Shown here in pieces: positions 29,439-38,913 of a DNA stretch of 64,000 bases. The notes beneath the pieces are model-generated. The model was given only the letters and a program-made list of their open reading frames with translations, did not search any database and was not told the DNA's origin. The position numbers and the translations under genes are program-made. The first letter of the stretch is position 1. The number at the start of each line of letters is the position of its first letter. The stretch covers positions 1 through 64,000 of the forward strand of contig JAFRSO010000077.1 in the NCBI GenBank assembly GCA_017427545.1, given 5' to 3'. This DNA is from Selenomonadaceae bacterium (GTDB taxonomy: Bacteria > Bacillota > Negativicutes > Selenomonadales > Selenomonadaceae).

Positions 29439-29750
29439 ATGGGCTTACTTACGAATCTTTTTTGCAGAGAATCTGAAGTTGTGCGCAAGGCGGGACGTGC
29501 TGAAGGTCGCGTGCAAAAGGTCGGCTTCCGAGTTTTCGTCAGGAATACGGCAAGGGCTTTCGGCGTGACGGGCTGGGTTAAAAATATGAATGACGGCTCC
29601 GTTGCAATGGAACTTCAAGGTTCGCCGAAAATTATTGAACAAGTCATCGACAAAATTAAAACGGGCAGAGGTCGAATCCAAGTCACGAATCTTGAACTTG
29701 CCGACATGCCCGCCGTTGAAGGAGAGGATAAATTTGCAATCAGGAAGTGA
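29439..29750 (+). CDS. Acylphosphatase (second of a tandem pair)
   Basis: Paralogue of the preceding gene (103 residues), with [12 protein letters not shown] and [11 protein letters not shown], so both active-site residues are kept. The two copies share long identical stretches in the central domain ([10 protein letters not shown] versus [10 protein letters not shown]), which points to a tandem duplication. The N-terminus is short and hydrophobic (MGLLTNLFC). Its 3' end overlaps the TTG start proposed for aroQ by 17 nt. Confidence 0.93.
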   Translation: MGLLTNLFCRESEVVRKAGRAEGRVQKVGFRVFVRNTARAFGVTGWVKNMNDGSVAMELQGSPKIIEQVIDKIKTGRGRIQVTNLELADMPAVEGEDKFAIRK

Positions 29751-30210
29751 AGGTGTCAACGTCAAGCGAATTTTGGTTTTGCACGGGCCGAATTTAAATT
29801 TGCTGGGCACACGTGAGCCGGAAATTTACGGTTGGTTGACACTCAATGACATAAACGAACTTTTACATGAGCGGGCAAAAACTTTAGGCGTTGATACGAT
29901 TGATTTTCTGCAGTCGAATTTTGAGGGCGAACTCGTCGAGGCGATTCAAAAAGCTCGCGGGCGTTACGATTTTATTTTACTCAACGCGGGCGCGCTCACT
30001 CACTACAGCATTGCCCTGCGCGACGCGATAGCAGCAGTGCCCGTCCCCGTGATTGAAGTTCATCTGTCGAATATTCATCGCCGCGAAGAATTCCGCCGCA
30101 CGTCAGTTATCGCGCCGGTAGTCATGGGGCAAATTTGCGGCTTCGGCGTCGACAGCTACATTGCGGCTCTTTCAATTGCCGTCCGCAAACTCCAAAAGGA
30201 TACTAAGTAG
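29734..30210 (+). CDS. aroQ: Type II 3-dehydroquinate dehydratase
   Basis: Third step of the shikimate pathway. The 158-residue product shows [21 protein letters not shown] (catalytic Tyr in the mobile loop), [17 protein letters not shown] and [16 protein letters not shown] place the start at TTG 29734 because GGAGAGG lies 6-7 nt upstream and no ATG is available near the domain. The TAG stop is the first triplet of heptamer array 10. Confidence 0.94.
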   Translation: MQSGSEGVNVKRILVLHGPNLNLLGTREPEIYGWLTLNDINELLHERAKTLGVDTIDFLQSNFEGELVEAIQKARGRYDFILLNAGALTHYSIALRDAIAAVPVPVIEVHLSNIHRREEFRRTSVIAPVVMGQICGFGVDSYIAALSIAVRKLQKDTK

Positions 30211-30242
30211 CTGTTAGCTGTTAGCTGCTAGCTGTTAGGAAA
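30208..30242. repeat. Heptanucleotide repeat array 10
   Basis: Five units (TAGCTGT twice, TAGCTGC, TAGCTGT, TAGGAAA). It begins at the aroQ stop codon and ends just before the peptidase ATG, where TAGGAAA may serve as a weak ribosome-binding site. Confidence 0.85.
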
Positions 30243-30248
30243 TTAGAT

Positions 30249-31331
30249 ATGGAAAAAAATTTTAACTTCAGCGGACGACTGGCGAATCTTCAAGAAAAAA
30301 TTTCTGCCGAAGAGGTCGACGCAATTTTAATTACGAAGGCTCCCAACGTTGCATATTTCAGCGGATTTCGCGGCGACAGCACGGCACTTTTCATCGGGAA
30401 AAATTTTCGCAAGCTCATAACTGACGGTCGTTACACTGAACAAGCCATCACTCAAGCAAAAAATTTTACTCTCGTCGAGCAAACGGAAGGGCTTTATAAA
30501 AAAATCGTCGAAGAGATAAAAATTTCCGGCTGCAAAAAAATCGGTTTTGAAGGTCTCGTCATGACGGTTGCTCAAAACAGTTACCTCAAGAAAGAACTTC
30601 CTGCCGTCGAATTTAAATCGGTTACGATTGATGATTTGCGGCAAGTCAAGGATTCGGCGGAGATTGCCAACATTCGCGAGGCGTGCGATATTGCCGACAA
30701 GGCCTTTAAAAAAGTTTTGAACGTCATCAAACCGAACGTCCGCGAGATTGAAGTTGCCGCGGAGCTGGAATATTTTATGCGGCGACTCGGCTCTGAAAAA
30801 GCTGCGTTTGAAACGATTGTAGCTTCAGGTTGGCGGGGCAGTCTTCCGCACGGCATTGCCACGGAGAAAAAAATTTCTGCCGGCGAACTCGTCACAATGG
30901 ATTTCGGCGCGATTTACAACGGCTACTGCTCGGACATTACGCGGACAATTTGTGTCGGGAAGGCTTCGGCTGAACAGAAAAAAATTTATAACACTGTCCT
31001 TGACGCGCAACTTTTCGGCTTGGAAATTATCACGGCGGGCAAGGGCGGTGTTGAAATTGACGCGGCAGTTCGTGACAGGTTGACGGCGGCGGGCTATGGC
31101 AATTATTTTGTTCACGGCTTGGGACACGGCGTCGGCTTGGAGATTCATGAGGAACCGCGTTTGAGTAAGCTAAGCAAATGTGAAAGTCTTCTGGCGAATA
31201 TGATTGTCACTGACGAGCCGGGGCTTTACATTGAAAATTTCGGCGGCGTGAGGATTGAGGACACCGTTTTAGTCACAAACGGCAAGGCTCAACCTTTGAC
31301 GCGTTCGCCAAAAAATTTGATTGAATTGTAG
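30249..31331 (+). CDS. Xaa-Pro aminopeptidase family protein (M24)
   Basis: Metallopeptidase of the M24 pita-bread fold (360 residues) that removes N-terminal residues before proline. The N-terminal creatinase-like domain (1-130) includes KAPNVAYFSGFRGDS. The catalytic domain carries the metal ligands MDFGAIYNGYCSDITRT (two Asp), GLGHGVGLEIHEEPRL (His, Glu) and VTDEPGLYIENFGGVRIED (Glu, Glu). Pairing with efp directly downstream is the common Firmicute arrangement; proline-rich peptides link the two functions loosely. The stop TAG overlaps heptamer array 11. Confidence 0.94.
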   Translation: MEKNFNFSGRLANLQEKISAEEVDAILITKAPNVAYFSGFRGDSTALFIGKNFRKLITDGRYTEQAITQAKNFTLVEQTEGLYKKIVEEIKISGCKKIGFEGLVMTVAQNSYLKKELPAVEFKSVTIDDLRQVKDSAEIANIREACDIADKAFKKVLNVIKPNVREIEVAAELEYFMRRLGSEKAAFETIVASGWRGSLPHGIATEKKISAGELVTMDFGAIYNGYCSDITRTICVGKASAEQKKIYNTVLDAQLFGLEIITAGKGGVEIDAAVRDRLTAAGYGNYFVHGLGHGVGLEIHEEPRLSKLSKCESLLANMIVTDEPGLYIENFGGVRIEDTVLVTNGKAQPLTRSPKNLIEL

Positions 31332-31399
31332 GAACTAGGAACTAGTTTTTACTAATCCCTAATCCCTACTATTTCCCAGTTCCTAATTACTAGTTCCTA
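31330..31399. repeat. Heptanucleotide repeat array 11, with inverted halves
   Basis: Ten units in register, starting AGGAACT and ending GTTCCTA, so the two ends are complementary. It covers the gap between the peptidase stop codon and the efp ribosome-binding site. Confidence 0.85.
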
Positions 31400-31416
31400 A
31401 ACAGGAGGTTATACCA

Positions 31417-31974
31417 ATGATTTCAAGTACAGATTTTCGGACAGGCTTAACGATTGAGATTGACGGCATGGCATGGCAGGTCGTCGAATTCCAGCACGTC
31501 AAACCCGGTAAAGGCGCAGCATTCGTCCGCACGAAAATTAAAAACGTTGAGACCGGTGCAGTCGTCGAACGCACTTTCAATCCCAACGAAAAGATGCCGC
31601 CCGCTCGCCTCGATACCAGCCGTATGCAATTCCTTTACGAATCCGACGGCCAATATACTTTCATGGACGTTGAAACTTATGAGCAGATTGAACTCAATAA
31701 GGAGCAACTCGGCAACGCGCTCAATTTCCTCATGGAGAACATGGAAGTCAACCTGCAGACGTTCAAAGGGCGCATTATCGGCGTCAATCTTCCCAACAGC
31801 GTCGAACTCAAAGTCACCGAATGTGAACCGGCCGTCAAAGGCAACACTGCTACCGGCGCAACGAAAAATGCCACGCTTGAGACCGGTTATGTAGTTCGTG
31901 TGCCGCTGTTCATAAATGAAGGCGACGTTCTGCGAATCGACACGCGCACCGGCAATTACATTGAACGCGCATAA
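31417..31974 (+). CDS. efp: Elongation factor P
   Basis: It relieves ribosome stalling at polyproline. The 185-residue protein has the three-domain EF-P fold; domain I contains the loop [16 protein letters not shown] with the Lys that can be modified, and domain III ends [19 protein letters not shown] precedes the ATG at good spacing. No lysyl- or rhamnosyl-type EF-P modification gene is nearby. Its stop codon abuts the stop of mnmG on the other strand with no gap. Confidence 0.97.
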   Translation: MISSTDFRTGLTIEIDGMAWQVVEFQHVKPGKGAAFVRTKIKNVETGAVVERTFNPNEKMPPARLDTSRMQFLYESDGQYTFMDVETYEQIELNKEQLGNALNFLMENMEVNLQTFKGRIIGVNLPNSVELKVTECEPAVKGNTATGATKNATLETGYVVRVPLFINEGDVLRIDTRTGNYIERA

Positions 31975-33840
31975 TCATCGGCGAAGAGTTTCAATCCAAA
32001 CGAGCAGAACTGAAATATCAGCGGGCGACACTCCCGAAATCCTCGACGCCTGCCCGATTGAACGAGGTTTTATGGCGGAAAGTTTTTCGCGAGCCTCGAC
32101 GCGTAAATTTTTTATGGCGTTGTAATCAATTTCTGCGGGAATAATTTTATCTTCAAGGCGGTCAAGCTTCTCGGCAAGCTCCGCCTGTTTTTTTATGTAA
32201 CCCTCGTAGAAAAATTTTATCTCGACTTGAGCGGCGGCTTCAGCTGAAATTTTTGGCAAGTCAAATGCCCCGCGAAGTTTTTCATACGTGACATTGGGTC
32301 GGCGCAAAAGTTCTGCAAGCGGCATGGCGTTATGAATTTCGCCCAGCTCCAAGCTCGAAAGTTTTTGATTGATTTCAGCACTCGGCGTTAATTTAATTTC
32401 GTTCAATCGTTGCGTTGCCAAAGAAATTTCCGCGCGCTTGGTCTCGAAAAGTTTTCGACGTTCGGCGGACGCCAATCCGATTTTTATGGCGTAAGGCGTC
32501 AATCGCAAGTCGGCGTTGTCTTGTCGGAGCAACAATCGATATTCGGCTCGCGAAGTCATCATGCGGTAAGGTTCATTCGTGCCCTTCGTGACCAAATCAT
32601 CAATCAACACGCCGATATAAGCTTCAGAGCGTTTCAAAATCAGCGGCTCAAAATTTTTCACGAACGCCGCCGCATTTATCCCCGCAATCAATCCTTGAGC
32701 GGCTGCCTCCTCATAACCTGATGTGCCGTTCGATTGTCCCGCCGAAAAAAATCCCGAAATATTTTTAAACTCCAACGTCGGTTTGAGTTGCAACGGATCC
32801 AGGCAATCATATTCAATCGCATAACCCGCCCGCATAATTTTTGCCCGCTCAAGACCCGGTATCGTGTGCAAAAATTCTATCTGCACGTCCATCGGCATTG
32901 ATGTCGACATGCCCTGAACGTAAAATTCTTGCGTGTTCAAACCTTCCGGCTCCAAAAATAATTGATGACGTTCTTTGTCGGGGAAGCGAATTATTTTCGA
33001 CTCAATCGACGGACAATATCGCGGCCCGATTCCCTCAATGATTCCGTTCGCCATTGGTGCGCGATGAAGATTGCGCCGTAAAATTTCATGCGTCCGTTCA
33101 TTCGTGTAAGTCAAATAGCAGTTTACGAGATTTTTAACCGGCTCGCGCGTCATGAATGAACAATTTTGCGGAGGATCGTCGCCGCGTTGAAGTTCCATTT
33201 TGCTGAAGTCCAAAGTTCTCCCGTCGACACGTGCAGGAGTTCCCGTCTTGAAGCGCATGAGCTTGACGCCCAAATTTTTCAGCGCGTCGGAAAGTTTAAT
33301 CGCCGCCCGCTGACCGTTGGGGCCGCCGTCAAAAATACTTTCGCCGATAATGATTCGTCCGCTGAGATATGTGCCGCTCGCCAAAATCACCGCGCTTGCC
33401 AAAAAAGTTTCGCCGGTTTCAGCACTCACGCCGACGATTTTATTTTCCTCGACCAAAATATTTTCAATCAGCAGTTGTTTCAAGTCCAAGCCGTCGACGT
33501 TCTCGCAAAAATTTTTCATGACGGCTTGATAAATTTTTTTATCGGCCTGCGCACGCAAAGCTTGAACTGCCGGACCTTTACCGGTGTTGAGTGTGCGGAA
33601 TTGAATGCAAGTTTCATCAGCGGCAATTCCCATTTGCCCGCCGAGCGCGTCAATTTCCCTTACCAGATGACCTTTGGCAGGGCCGCCGATTGACGGGTTG
33701 CAAGGCATCATTGCAAGATTTTCCAAAGATAAAGTCGTTAGCAAAGTTTTGCAGCCCAATCTCGCAGCAGCCAATGCCGCCTCAATTCCCGCGTGACCCG
33801 CACCGATTACTATCACGTCGTATTTGTCCGCGATAAACAT
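31975..33840 (-). CDS. mnmG: tRNA uridine-5-carboxymethylaminomethyl modification enzyme MnmG (GidA)
   Basis: With MnmE it installs carboxymethylaminomethyl on U34 of several tRNAs, using FAD, NADH and methylene-THF. The 621-residue product begins at ATG 33840 after GAGGAGG and shows the FAD motif VIVIGAGHAGIEAALAAARLG (Rossmann Gly-rich loop), the GidA signature GGPAKGHLVREIDALGG, RYCPSIESKI and the C-terminal helical tRNA-binding domain. An in-frame ATG at 33855 is less likely. Confidence 0.97.
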   Translation of the reverse strand: MFIADKYDVIVIGAGHAGIEAALAAARLGCKTLLTTLSLENLAMMPCNPSIGGPAKGHLVREIDALGGQMGIAADETCIQFRTLNTGKGPAVQALRAQADKKIYQAVMKNFCENVDGLDLKQLLIENILVEENKIVGVSAETGETFLASAVILASGTYLSGRIIIGESIFDGGPNGQRAAIKLSDALKNLGVKLMRFKTGTPARVDGRTLDFSKMELQRGDDPPQNCSFMTREPVKNLVNCYLTYTNERTHEILRRNLHRAPMANGIIEGIGPRYCPSIESKIIRFPDKERHQLFLEPEGLNTQEFYVQGMSTSMPMDVQIEFLHTIPGLERAKIMRAGYAIEYDCLDPLQLKPTLEFKNISGFFSAGQSNGTSGYEEAAAQGLIAGINAAAFVKNFEPLILKRSEAYIGVLIDDLVTKGTNEPYRMMTSRAEYRLLLRQDNADLRLTPYAIKIGLASAERRKLFETKRAEISLATQRLNEIKLTPSAEINQKLSSLELGEIHNAMPLAELLRRPNVTYEKLRGAFDLPKISAEAAAQVEIKFFYEGYIKKQAELAEKLDRLEDKIIPAEIDYNAIKNLRVEAREKLSAIKPRSIGQASRISGVSPADISVLLVWIETLRR

Positions 33841-33983
33841 TAAACTCCTCCTCAATTCTAACTATTGGCAAGTTCCCAATAAGGGCAACCGCGTCGATTA
33901 TACCACGTTGCAAAAATTCTTGCGCGGCTGAAAGGATATTTAAAAAACGCAGGGAATATAACCGTCACGGAGGTTGAAAAACG

Positions 33984-35792
33984 ATGGGAAGTACGGATCT
34001 TGAAGAATTCGTTGCCAAGGTCAGCGAACGGACGGATATTTATTCTGTCGTGAGCCGCTACGTATCGCTTACTCAAAAGGGTGGGCGATATTGGGGCTGC
34101 TGTCCTTTTCACAGCGAAAAAACCGCATCTTTCTGCGTAAGCGTCGACAAGGGATTTTTTTATTGTTTCGGGTGCGGCGCAGGCGGCAACGCTTTCAAGT
34201 TCCTGTCGCTCATTGAAAACGTAACTTATTTCGAGGCAATTAAACTTCAGGCGCAACGTTTGGGAATTGATTTGCCGACGAAAAGAGCTTCTCCCGAAGA
34301 GGAACGTCGACGGCGTGAGGAAAAAAATTTACTCAAAATCAACGAACTTGCGCAGGATTTTTACCACGAATGTTTAATCAATACGGCTCGCGGCGAAGTT
34401 GGCAGGAAATATCTTGAGGCGCGTGGAATTACGGCGGAGACGATTGAAACTTTCAAGCTGGGCTATGCTCCCGACGAATGGGAAGGTCTGTTTAATGAAC
34501 TTATTCGTCAAAAGTTCACTGCTCCACAGCTTGAGGCGGTCGGACTTGTCGCCAAAAGAAAAACTTCTTCCGGCTACTACGACAGATTCCGCGGGCGCGT
34601 GATGATTCCGATAAATAATATTTTCGGGCAGACGGTCGGCTTCGGCGGGCGGGTGATAAATTCCGATAACAAAGAAACTCCCAAATATCTCAACACGCCG
34701 GAGACTGTGCTTTTCAACAAGCGCAATTTGCTTTTCGGGCTGGACAAGTCAAATCGGCTGATAAGTACGGCGGGCGCGGCTATCGTCGTCGAAGGATATA
34801 TGGACGCGGTGTCACTTTTCAGCGCGGGGATAAAAAATGTCGTCGCGACACTCGGAACGGCTTTTACGACCGAACATGCCAAATTGATTCTGCGTTACGC
34901 CAAGAAAATTATTTTCTGCTACGACAGTGACGAGGCGGGGCAACGTGCCACGATTCGAGCTTTACCGATTGTTCAAGCGGAAGGTGCGGAAGTTTTCGTC
35001 ATAAAAGTTCCCGACGGTAAAGATCCCGATGAATTTATTCGCAAGCACGGAAAAGCTGCCTTCGAGGAGCTTATCAAGGGCGCGGAGCCGCTGGTCGATT
35101 ATCGCATAAAATATGTCCTTGACCACACGAATCACGACACGATCAGCGGGAAAATCCAGGCGTTGAACGAAATTTTGCCGGTTATCGCGGGGATTAAGGA
35201 AAATATCATACGCAACGAGTATTACAAAAAAATTGCCGCCGCGCTTATCTTGGATGAACGAGTTGTCGAGGAAGAGTTAAATAAAGTTTCATCTCAAGCA
35301 AAAGTTCCTGAAAAGCAATTCGCCGCCATTCAACGGAAGAAACTTCCCAAGCAAAAGTTTTCAAAGCGACAATGCGCGTGCGAAGTGGTCTTGCGAATGA
35401 TGTGGCATGAAACCGACACGTTGAGTTATGTGCTGTCGCTGTTGCCGCAAGATATTTTTTCGGAGCCGCAACAGGAAATAATCAGTTGGTTGAAAAATTG
35501 CCTGATTCAAGAAATACGCCCCGATCAAATTAATGCGGCAAGGGAATTGAGTGACGAGGCCAATGCGGAACTTTCGCGAATATTGCTTGCCGGTGCGGAC
35601 GAGCCTCGTGATATGGAAATGAATTTATTTTATGATTCGATGGATATTTTGCGCATTGCCGTGCTGAAAAAAAAATATGACGAACTTCTTGCGCAAGCCG
35701 GAAAATATACTTCGAGCCACGATGAAAATTACGTCGAACTGATTCAAAACTCGCTCAAGGTTAAACAGGAAATTGTTAAATTGAGCAATTAA
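33984..35792 (+). CDS. dnaG: DNA primase
   Basis: Synthesises RNA primers at the replication fork. The 602-residue protein has the CHC2 zinc finger ([12 protein letters not shown] ... [11 protein letters not shown]), the RNA polymerase core with TOPRIM motifs [12 protein letters not shown] and [13 protein letters not shown], and a C-terminal helicase-interaction region (about 430-600). GGAGG precedes ATG 33984. It is followed 31 nt later by rpoD, the classic primase-sigma operon. Confidence 0.97.
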   Translation: MGSTDLEEFVAKVSERTDIYSVVSRYVSLTQKGGRYWGCCPFHSEKTASFCVSVDKGFFYCFGCGAGGNAFKFLSLIENVTYFEAIKLQAQRLGIDLPTKRASPEEERRRREEKNLLKINELAQDFYHECLINTARGEVGRKYLEARGITAETIETFKLGYAPDEWEGLFNELIRQKFTAPQLEAVGLVAKRKTSSGYYDRFRGRVMIPINNIFGQTVGFGGRVINSDNKETPKYLNTPETVLFNKRNLLFGLDKSNRLISTAGAAIVVEGYMDAVSLFSAGIKNVVATLGTAFTTEHAKLILRYAKKIIFCYDSDEAGQRATIRALPIVQAEGAEVFVIKVPDGKDPDEFIRKHGKAAFEELIKGAEPLVDYRIKYVLDHTNHDTISGKIQALNEILPVIAGIKENIIRNEYYKKIAAALILDERVVEEELNKVSSQAKVPEKQFAAIQRKKLPKQKFSKRQCACEVVLRMMWHETDTLSYVLSLLPQDIFSEPQQEIISWLKNCLIQEIRPDQINAARELSDEANAELSRILLAGADEPRDMEMNLFYDSMDILRIAVLKKKYDELLAQAGKYTSSHDENYVELIQNSLKVKQEIVKLSN

Positions 35793-35823
35793 AATTAATA
35801 TTGCTTTGAAAGGAGGCTGCAGT

Positions 35824-37164
35824 ATGACAGGAGAGAGCAAAACTGTCGAGCCGAAGAAAGGCGGTTTAAGAGGCAGCCTGTCGGGAAAGAAAAAAAATAA
35901 TTCCGCGCATAAAAAGGTTGAAATCGAGGAAGAATTTCACGCGGAAGATGTATTCAAGTCTGTCAAAGGTCGTTCGCCAAAAATCGTTTCGGTTTTGAAG
36001 GAAAGAGCTAAGCAAACCGGCGGTAAGTTGACTTGGGGCGATTTGGATAAAATTATTCAAAGCTTCGGGCTGGAAAATGACGCCGACGAGATTGACGAAA
36101 TTTTGAGTCTCTGTGAGCGCGAAGGTATCGAAATAATCAACGATGAAAATGAGATTGAAGTTGACGATACGGGCGAAAATGTCGACGGCGATTTAGCTGC
36201 GGCCGCGTCGCTTGAACAAGTCGAGCCGTTGAATGCCGCCGAAACTGCCGAAACTCACGTTGAAGAAGAGACCGGTACATCAAAGCCCACCGTTGAAGTC
36301 GATTTGAATATTCCCGACAGCGTTTCAATCGATGACCCCGTCCGCATGTATCTTAAGGAAATTGGGCGAGTGCCGCTCCTGACTGCTGACCAGGAAAAAG
36401 AAATTGCCATGCGGATGGAGTCGGAGGACGACGAAATACATACCGAGGCGCAAAAAGAATTAGCCGAAGCGAATTTGCGACTAGTCGTATCAATTGCCAA
36501 AAGGTATGTGGGGCGCGGAATGCTTTTCTTGGATTTGATTCAAGAGGGCAATCTGGGCTTGATCAAGGCCGTTGAAAAGTTTGATTATCGCAAGGGCTAC
36601 AAATTTTCAACTTACGCGACGTGGTGGATTCGTCAAGCGATAACGCGGGCGATAGCTGATCAGGCGCGCACAATCCGAATTCCCGTGCACATGGTCGAGA
36701 CGATTAACAAGCTCATCAGAGTTTCACGCAACCTGCTGCAGAAAAATGGTCGTGAACCGACTGACGAAGAAATTGCCGAGGAAATGGAAATTGACGTTGC
36801 CCGCGTCCGCGAGATAAAGAAAATTGCGCAAGAGCCGGTTTCATTGGAGACACCCGTCGGCGAAGAGGACGATTCGCATTTGGGCGACTTCATCGAAGAT
36901 CAGGACGCGCCTGCACCCGCTGACGCCGCATCATTCATGTTGCTCAAGGAACAACTCGAAGACGTGCTTGGAACTTTGACGCCGCGTGAAAAAAATGTTC
37001 TGCGGTTGAGATTCGGGCTTGAAGATGGTAGGGCGCGCACGCTTGAAGAGGTCGGCAAAAGTTTCAACGTCACCCGCGAGCGCATTCGTCAAATTGAGGC
37101 AAAGGCGTTGAGAAAACTCCGTCACCCTGCCCGCTCAAAAAAGTTGAAAGATTTTCTGGATTGA
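35824..37164 (+). CDS. rpoD: Primary sigma factor RpoD (SigA)
   Basis: Housekeeping sigma-70 (446 residues). After a lysine-rich N-terminus and region 1.1 (about 45-105) come region 1.2 ([17 protein letters not shown]), region 2 ([49 protein letters not shown]), region 3 and region 4 ([35 protein letters not shown]). ATG 35824 follows AAAGGAGG at 8 nt; an in-frame ATG at 35806 lies upstream of that site and is rejected. A terminator follows. Confidence 0.98.
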   Translation: MTGESKTVEPKKGGLRGSLSGKKKNNSAHKKVEIEEEFHAEDVFKSVKGRSPKIVSVLKERAKQTGGKLTWGDLDKIIQSFGLENDADEIDEILSLCEREGIEIINDENEIEVDDTGENVDGDLAAAASLEQVEPLNAAETAETHVEEETGTSKPTVEVDLNIPDSVSIDDPVRMYLKEIGRVPLLTADQEKEIAMRMESEDDEIHTEAQKELAEANLRLVVSIAKRYVGRGMLFLDLIQEGNLGLIKAVEKFDYRKGYKFSTYATWWIRQAITRAIADQARTIRIPVHMVETINKLIRVSRNLLQKNGREPTDEEIAEEMEIDVARVREIKKIAQEPVSLETPVGEEDDSHLGDFIEDQDAPAPADAASFMLLKEQLEDVLGTLTPREKNVLRLRFGLEDGRARTLEEVGKSFNVTRERIRQIEAKALRKLRHPARSKKLKDFLD

Positions 37165-37169
37165 TAAAA

Positions 37170-37199
37170 AATTTTTCCCCGCGCAGGGGAATTTTTTTT
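37170..37199 (+). terminator. Rho-independent terminator after rpoD
   Basis: TTCCCC pairs with GGGGAA around a 5-nt loop, flanked by A/T pairs and followed by eight T. It lies between rpoD and the ribosome-binding site of era. Confidence 0.8.
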
Positions 37200-37211
37200 G
37201 GAGGGATTGAA

Positions 37212-38102
37212 ATGTATAAATCGGGATTCGTGACGGTCATCGGTCGTCCGAACGTCGGCAAGTCCACGCTCATCAATAAAATCATCGGGCAGAAGGTTGC
37301 GATAACTTCCGATAAGCCGCAGACGACGCGCAGTCGAATTCAATGCATTTTGACGCTTGACGACGCGCAAATTATTTTTCTCGACACACCCGGCATTCAC
37401 AAACCGAAATTCAAAATCGGCGAGTACATGCTCAAGGCGGCGGAAGGTACGCTTAAGGAAGTCGACGCAATTTTTTTCGTAATCGACGCGACGGAAAAAT
37501 TTGGCGGCGGCGAGAAATATATTTTGGAGCGGCTCAACTCGACGACAAAACCTGTGATTCTCGTTGTCAATAAAGTCGACCTCATCGAACGCGAAAAAAT
37601 TTTGCCGATAATCGCCGAATACTCGACGCGCAGAAATTTTGCGGCAGTCGTCCCGATAAGCGCGACGCTGGGAACAAATCTTGACGCGCTGATTGATGAG
37701 GCGAAAAAATTTTTACCGGAAGGCGTGCAATATTATCCCGCCGACATGGTGACCGATCAGCCCGAACGATTGATTGTGGCCGAACTGATTCGCGAAAAAA
37801 TTTTACACGCGACGCAAGATGAAGTTCCGCACTCAATCGCCGTCGACTTGGAAGAATTTACGCCTCGCGATAACGGCACGATTTTTATCCGCGCAACAAT
37901 TTACGTCGAACGCGAATCGCAAAAGGGAATTTTAATCGGCAAGGGCGGCGCAATGTTAAAGCAAGTCGGAGCGGCTGCGCGTCCCGAAATTGAAATGCTC
38001 CTCGGCTCAAAAATTTTTCTGGACTTGTGGGTTAAAGTCAAACGCGATTGGCGCAACTCAATTTCGTTTTTGAGGGAACAGGGATTAGGTTTAAACTCTT
38101 AA
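37212..38102 (+). CDS. era: GTPase Era
   Basis: Ribosome-assembly GTPase that binds the 3' end of 16S rRNA. The 296-residue protein has G1 GRPNVGKST, G3 DTPGIH, G4 NKVD and a C-terminal KH domain with the GKGGAMLKQVG loop. ATG 37212 follows GGAGGG. The TAA stop lies inside heptamer array 12. In many Firmicutes era is linked to recO or cdd; here it is linked to rpoD. Confidence 0.97.
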   Translation: MYKSGFVTVIGRPNVGKSTLINKIIGQKVAITSDKPQTTRSRIQCILTLDDAQIIFLDTPGIHKPKFKIGEYMLKAAEGTLKEVDAIFFVIDATEKFGGGEKYILERLNSTTKPVILVVNKVDLIEREKILPIIAEYSTRRNFAAVVPISATLGTNLDALIDEAKKFLPEGVQYYPADMVTDQPERLIVAELIREKILHATQDEVPHSIAVDLEEFTPRDNGTIFIRATIYVERESQKGILIGKGGAMLKQVGAAARPEIEMLLGSKIFLDLWVKVKRDWRNSISFLREQGLGLNS

Positions 38103-38136
38103 CTCCTAACTCCTACCTCCTAACTCCTAACTATCA
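38095..38136. repeat. Heptanucleotide repeat array 12
   Basis: Six units (ACTCTTA, ACTCCTA twice, CCTCCTA, ACTCCTA, ACTATCA) lie between convergent era and ttcA. The first unit contains the era stop and the last contains the ttcA stop. The unit order matches array 6. Confidence 0.85.
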
Positions 38137-38913
38137 AAAGCCCTTGAGTGAAAAATAATTTTCCCGCATTTGCTGACGAGTTTTAGGCGCGTCCCAAAGT
38201 TCGCCGATTGAATTTTTCCGCATCGCCGCCGCCAAATGACTGAACAGGTCGGGGAAATCTTTTTCAAGCTCGACGATTAAATTTTTTATCCGCTGACGAT
38301 TTGTCATGCCGTCAAACGGACACGGCGACTTCAAAATTTCAAAGCCGCGTGTGAAATTTTCAATCTCCGATTCGCGAAGATAAACCAGCGGTCGAATCAC
38401 GGTTAAGTTTGTGCGGTCAAGAAAAGTTTTCGGCTGAAAGGTCGTCAACTGCCCGCTCGACAACAGGCTCATAAAAAAAGTTTCAACGGCGTCGTCAAGG
38501 TGATGTGCGTAGGCAATTTTATTCGCGCCGAGTTCATTGGCTCGACGATTCATCACTGCGCGGCGGAAATAAGAGCACGTAAAGCACGGGCTTTTATTTT
38601 TTTGCTCACGAATCAGGGCGGCAATGTCGACTGCGCAAACTTCATGCTCAATGCCGAGTTCGTTGCAGAATTTTTTGACGGCTGAAATTTTTTCGGCAAA
38701 GTCGTCGCTGAATTTCTGATCAATCGTCAGCGCGGCCAGTGAAAAATTTTTCTTCATACGTCGCCGTAAAGTTGCCAGCGCGTAAGTCAAAAGTAAACTG
38801 TCCTTGCCGCCCGACACGCCGATTAAAATTCTGTCGCCGTCGTCAATCAATTCAAACTCGACGACTGCACGAATTATTTTGCTGAATAAAATTTGCGGAA
38901 GTTCACAGCGCAT
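38134..38913 (-). CDS. ttcA: tRNA 2-thiocytidine biosynthesis protein TtcA-like
   Basis: ATP-dependent thiolase that modifies C32 of tRNAs, using an iron-sulfur cluster. The 259-residue protein has the PP-loop IGVSGGKDSLLLTYAL, the CxxC of SPCFTCSYFRR, the later Cys of KSPCPFDGM and YAHHLDDAVETFFM. These are the TtcA cluster ligands. The start overlaps the end of the kinase gene upstream by 11 nt. A related TtcA-family enzyme with another target is possible. Confidence 0.88.
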   Translation of the reverse strand: MRCELPQILFSKIIRAVVEFELIDDGDRILIGVSGGKDSLLLTYALATLRRRMKKNFSLAALTIDQKFSDDFAEKISAVKKFCNELGIEHEVCAVDIAALIREQKNKSPCFTCSYFRRAVMNRRANELGANKIAYAHHLDDAVETFFMSLLSSGQLTTFQPKTFLDRTNLTVIRPLVYLRESEIENFTRGFEILKSPCPFDGMTNRQRIKNLIVELEKDFPDLFSHLAAAMRKNSIGELWDAPKTRQQMRENYFSLKGF

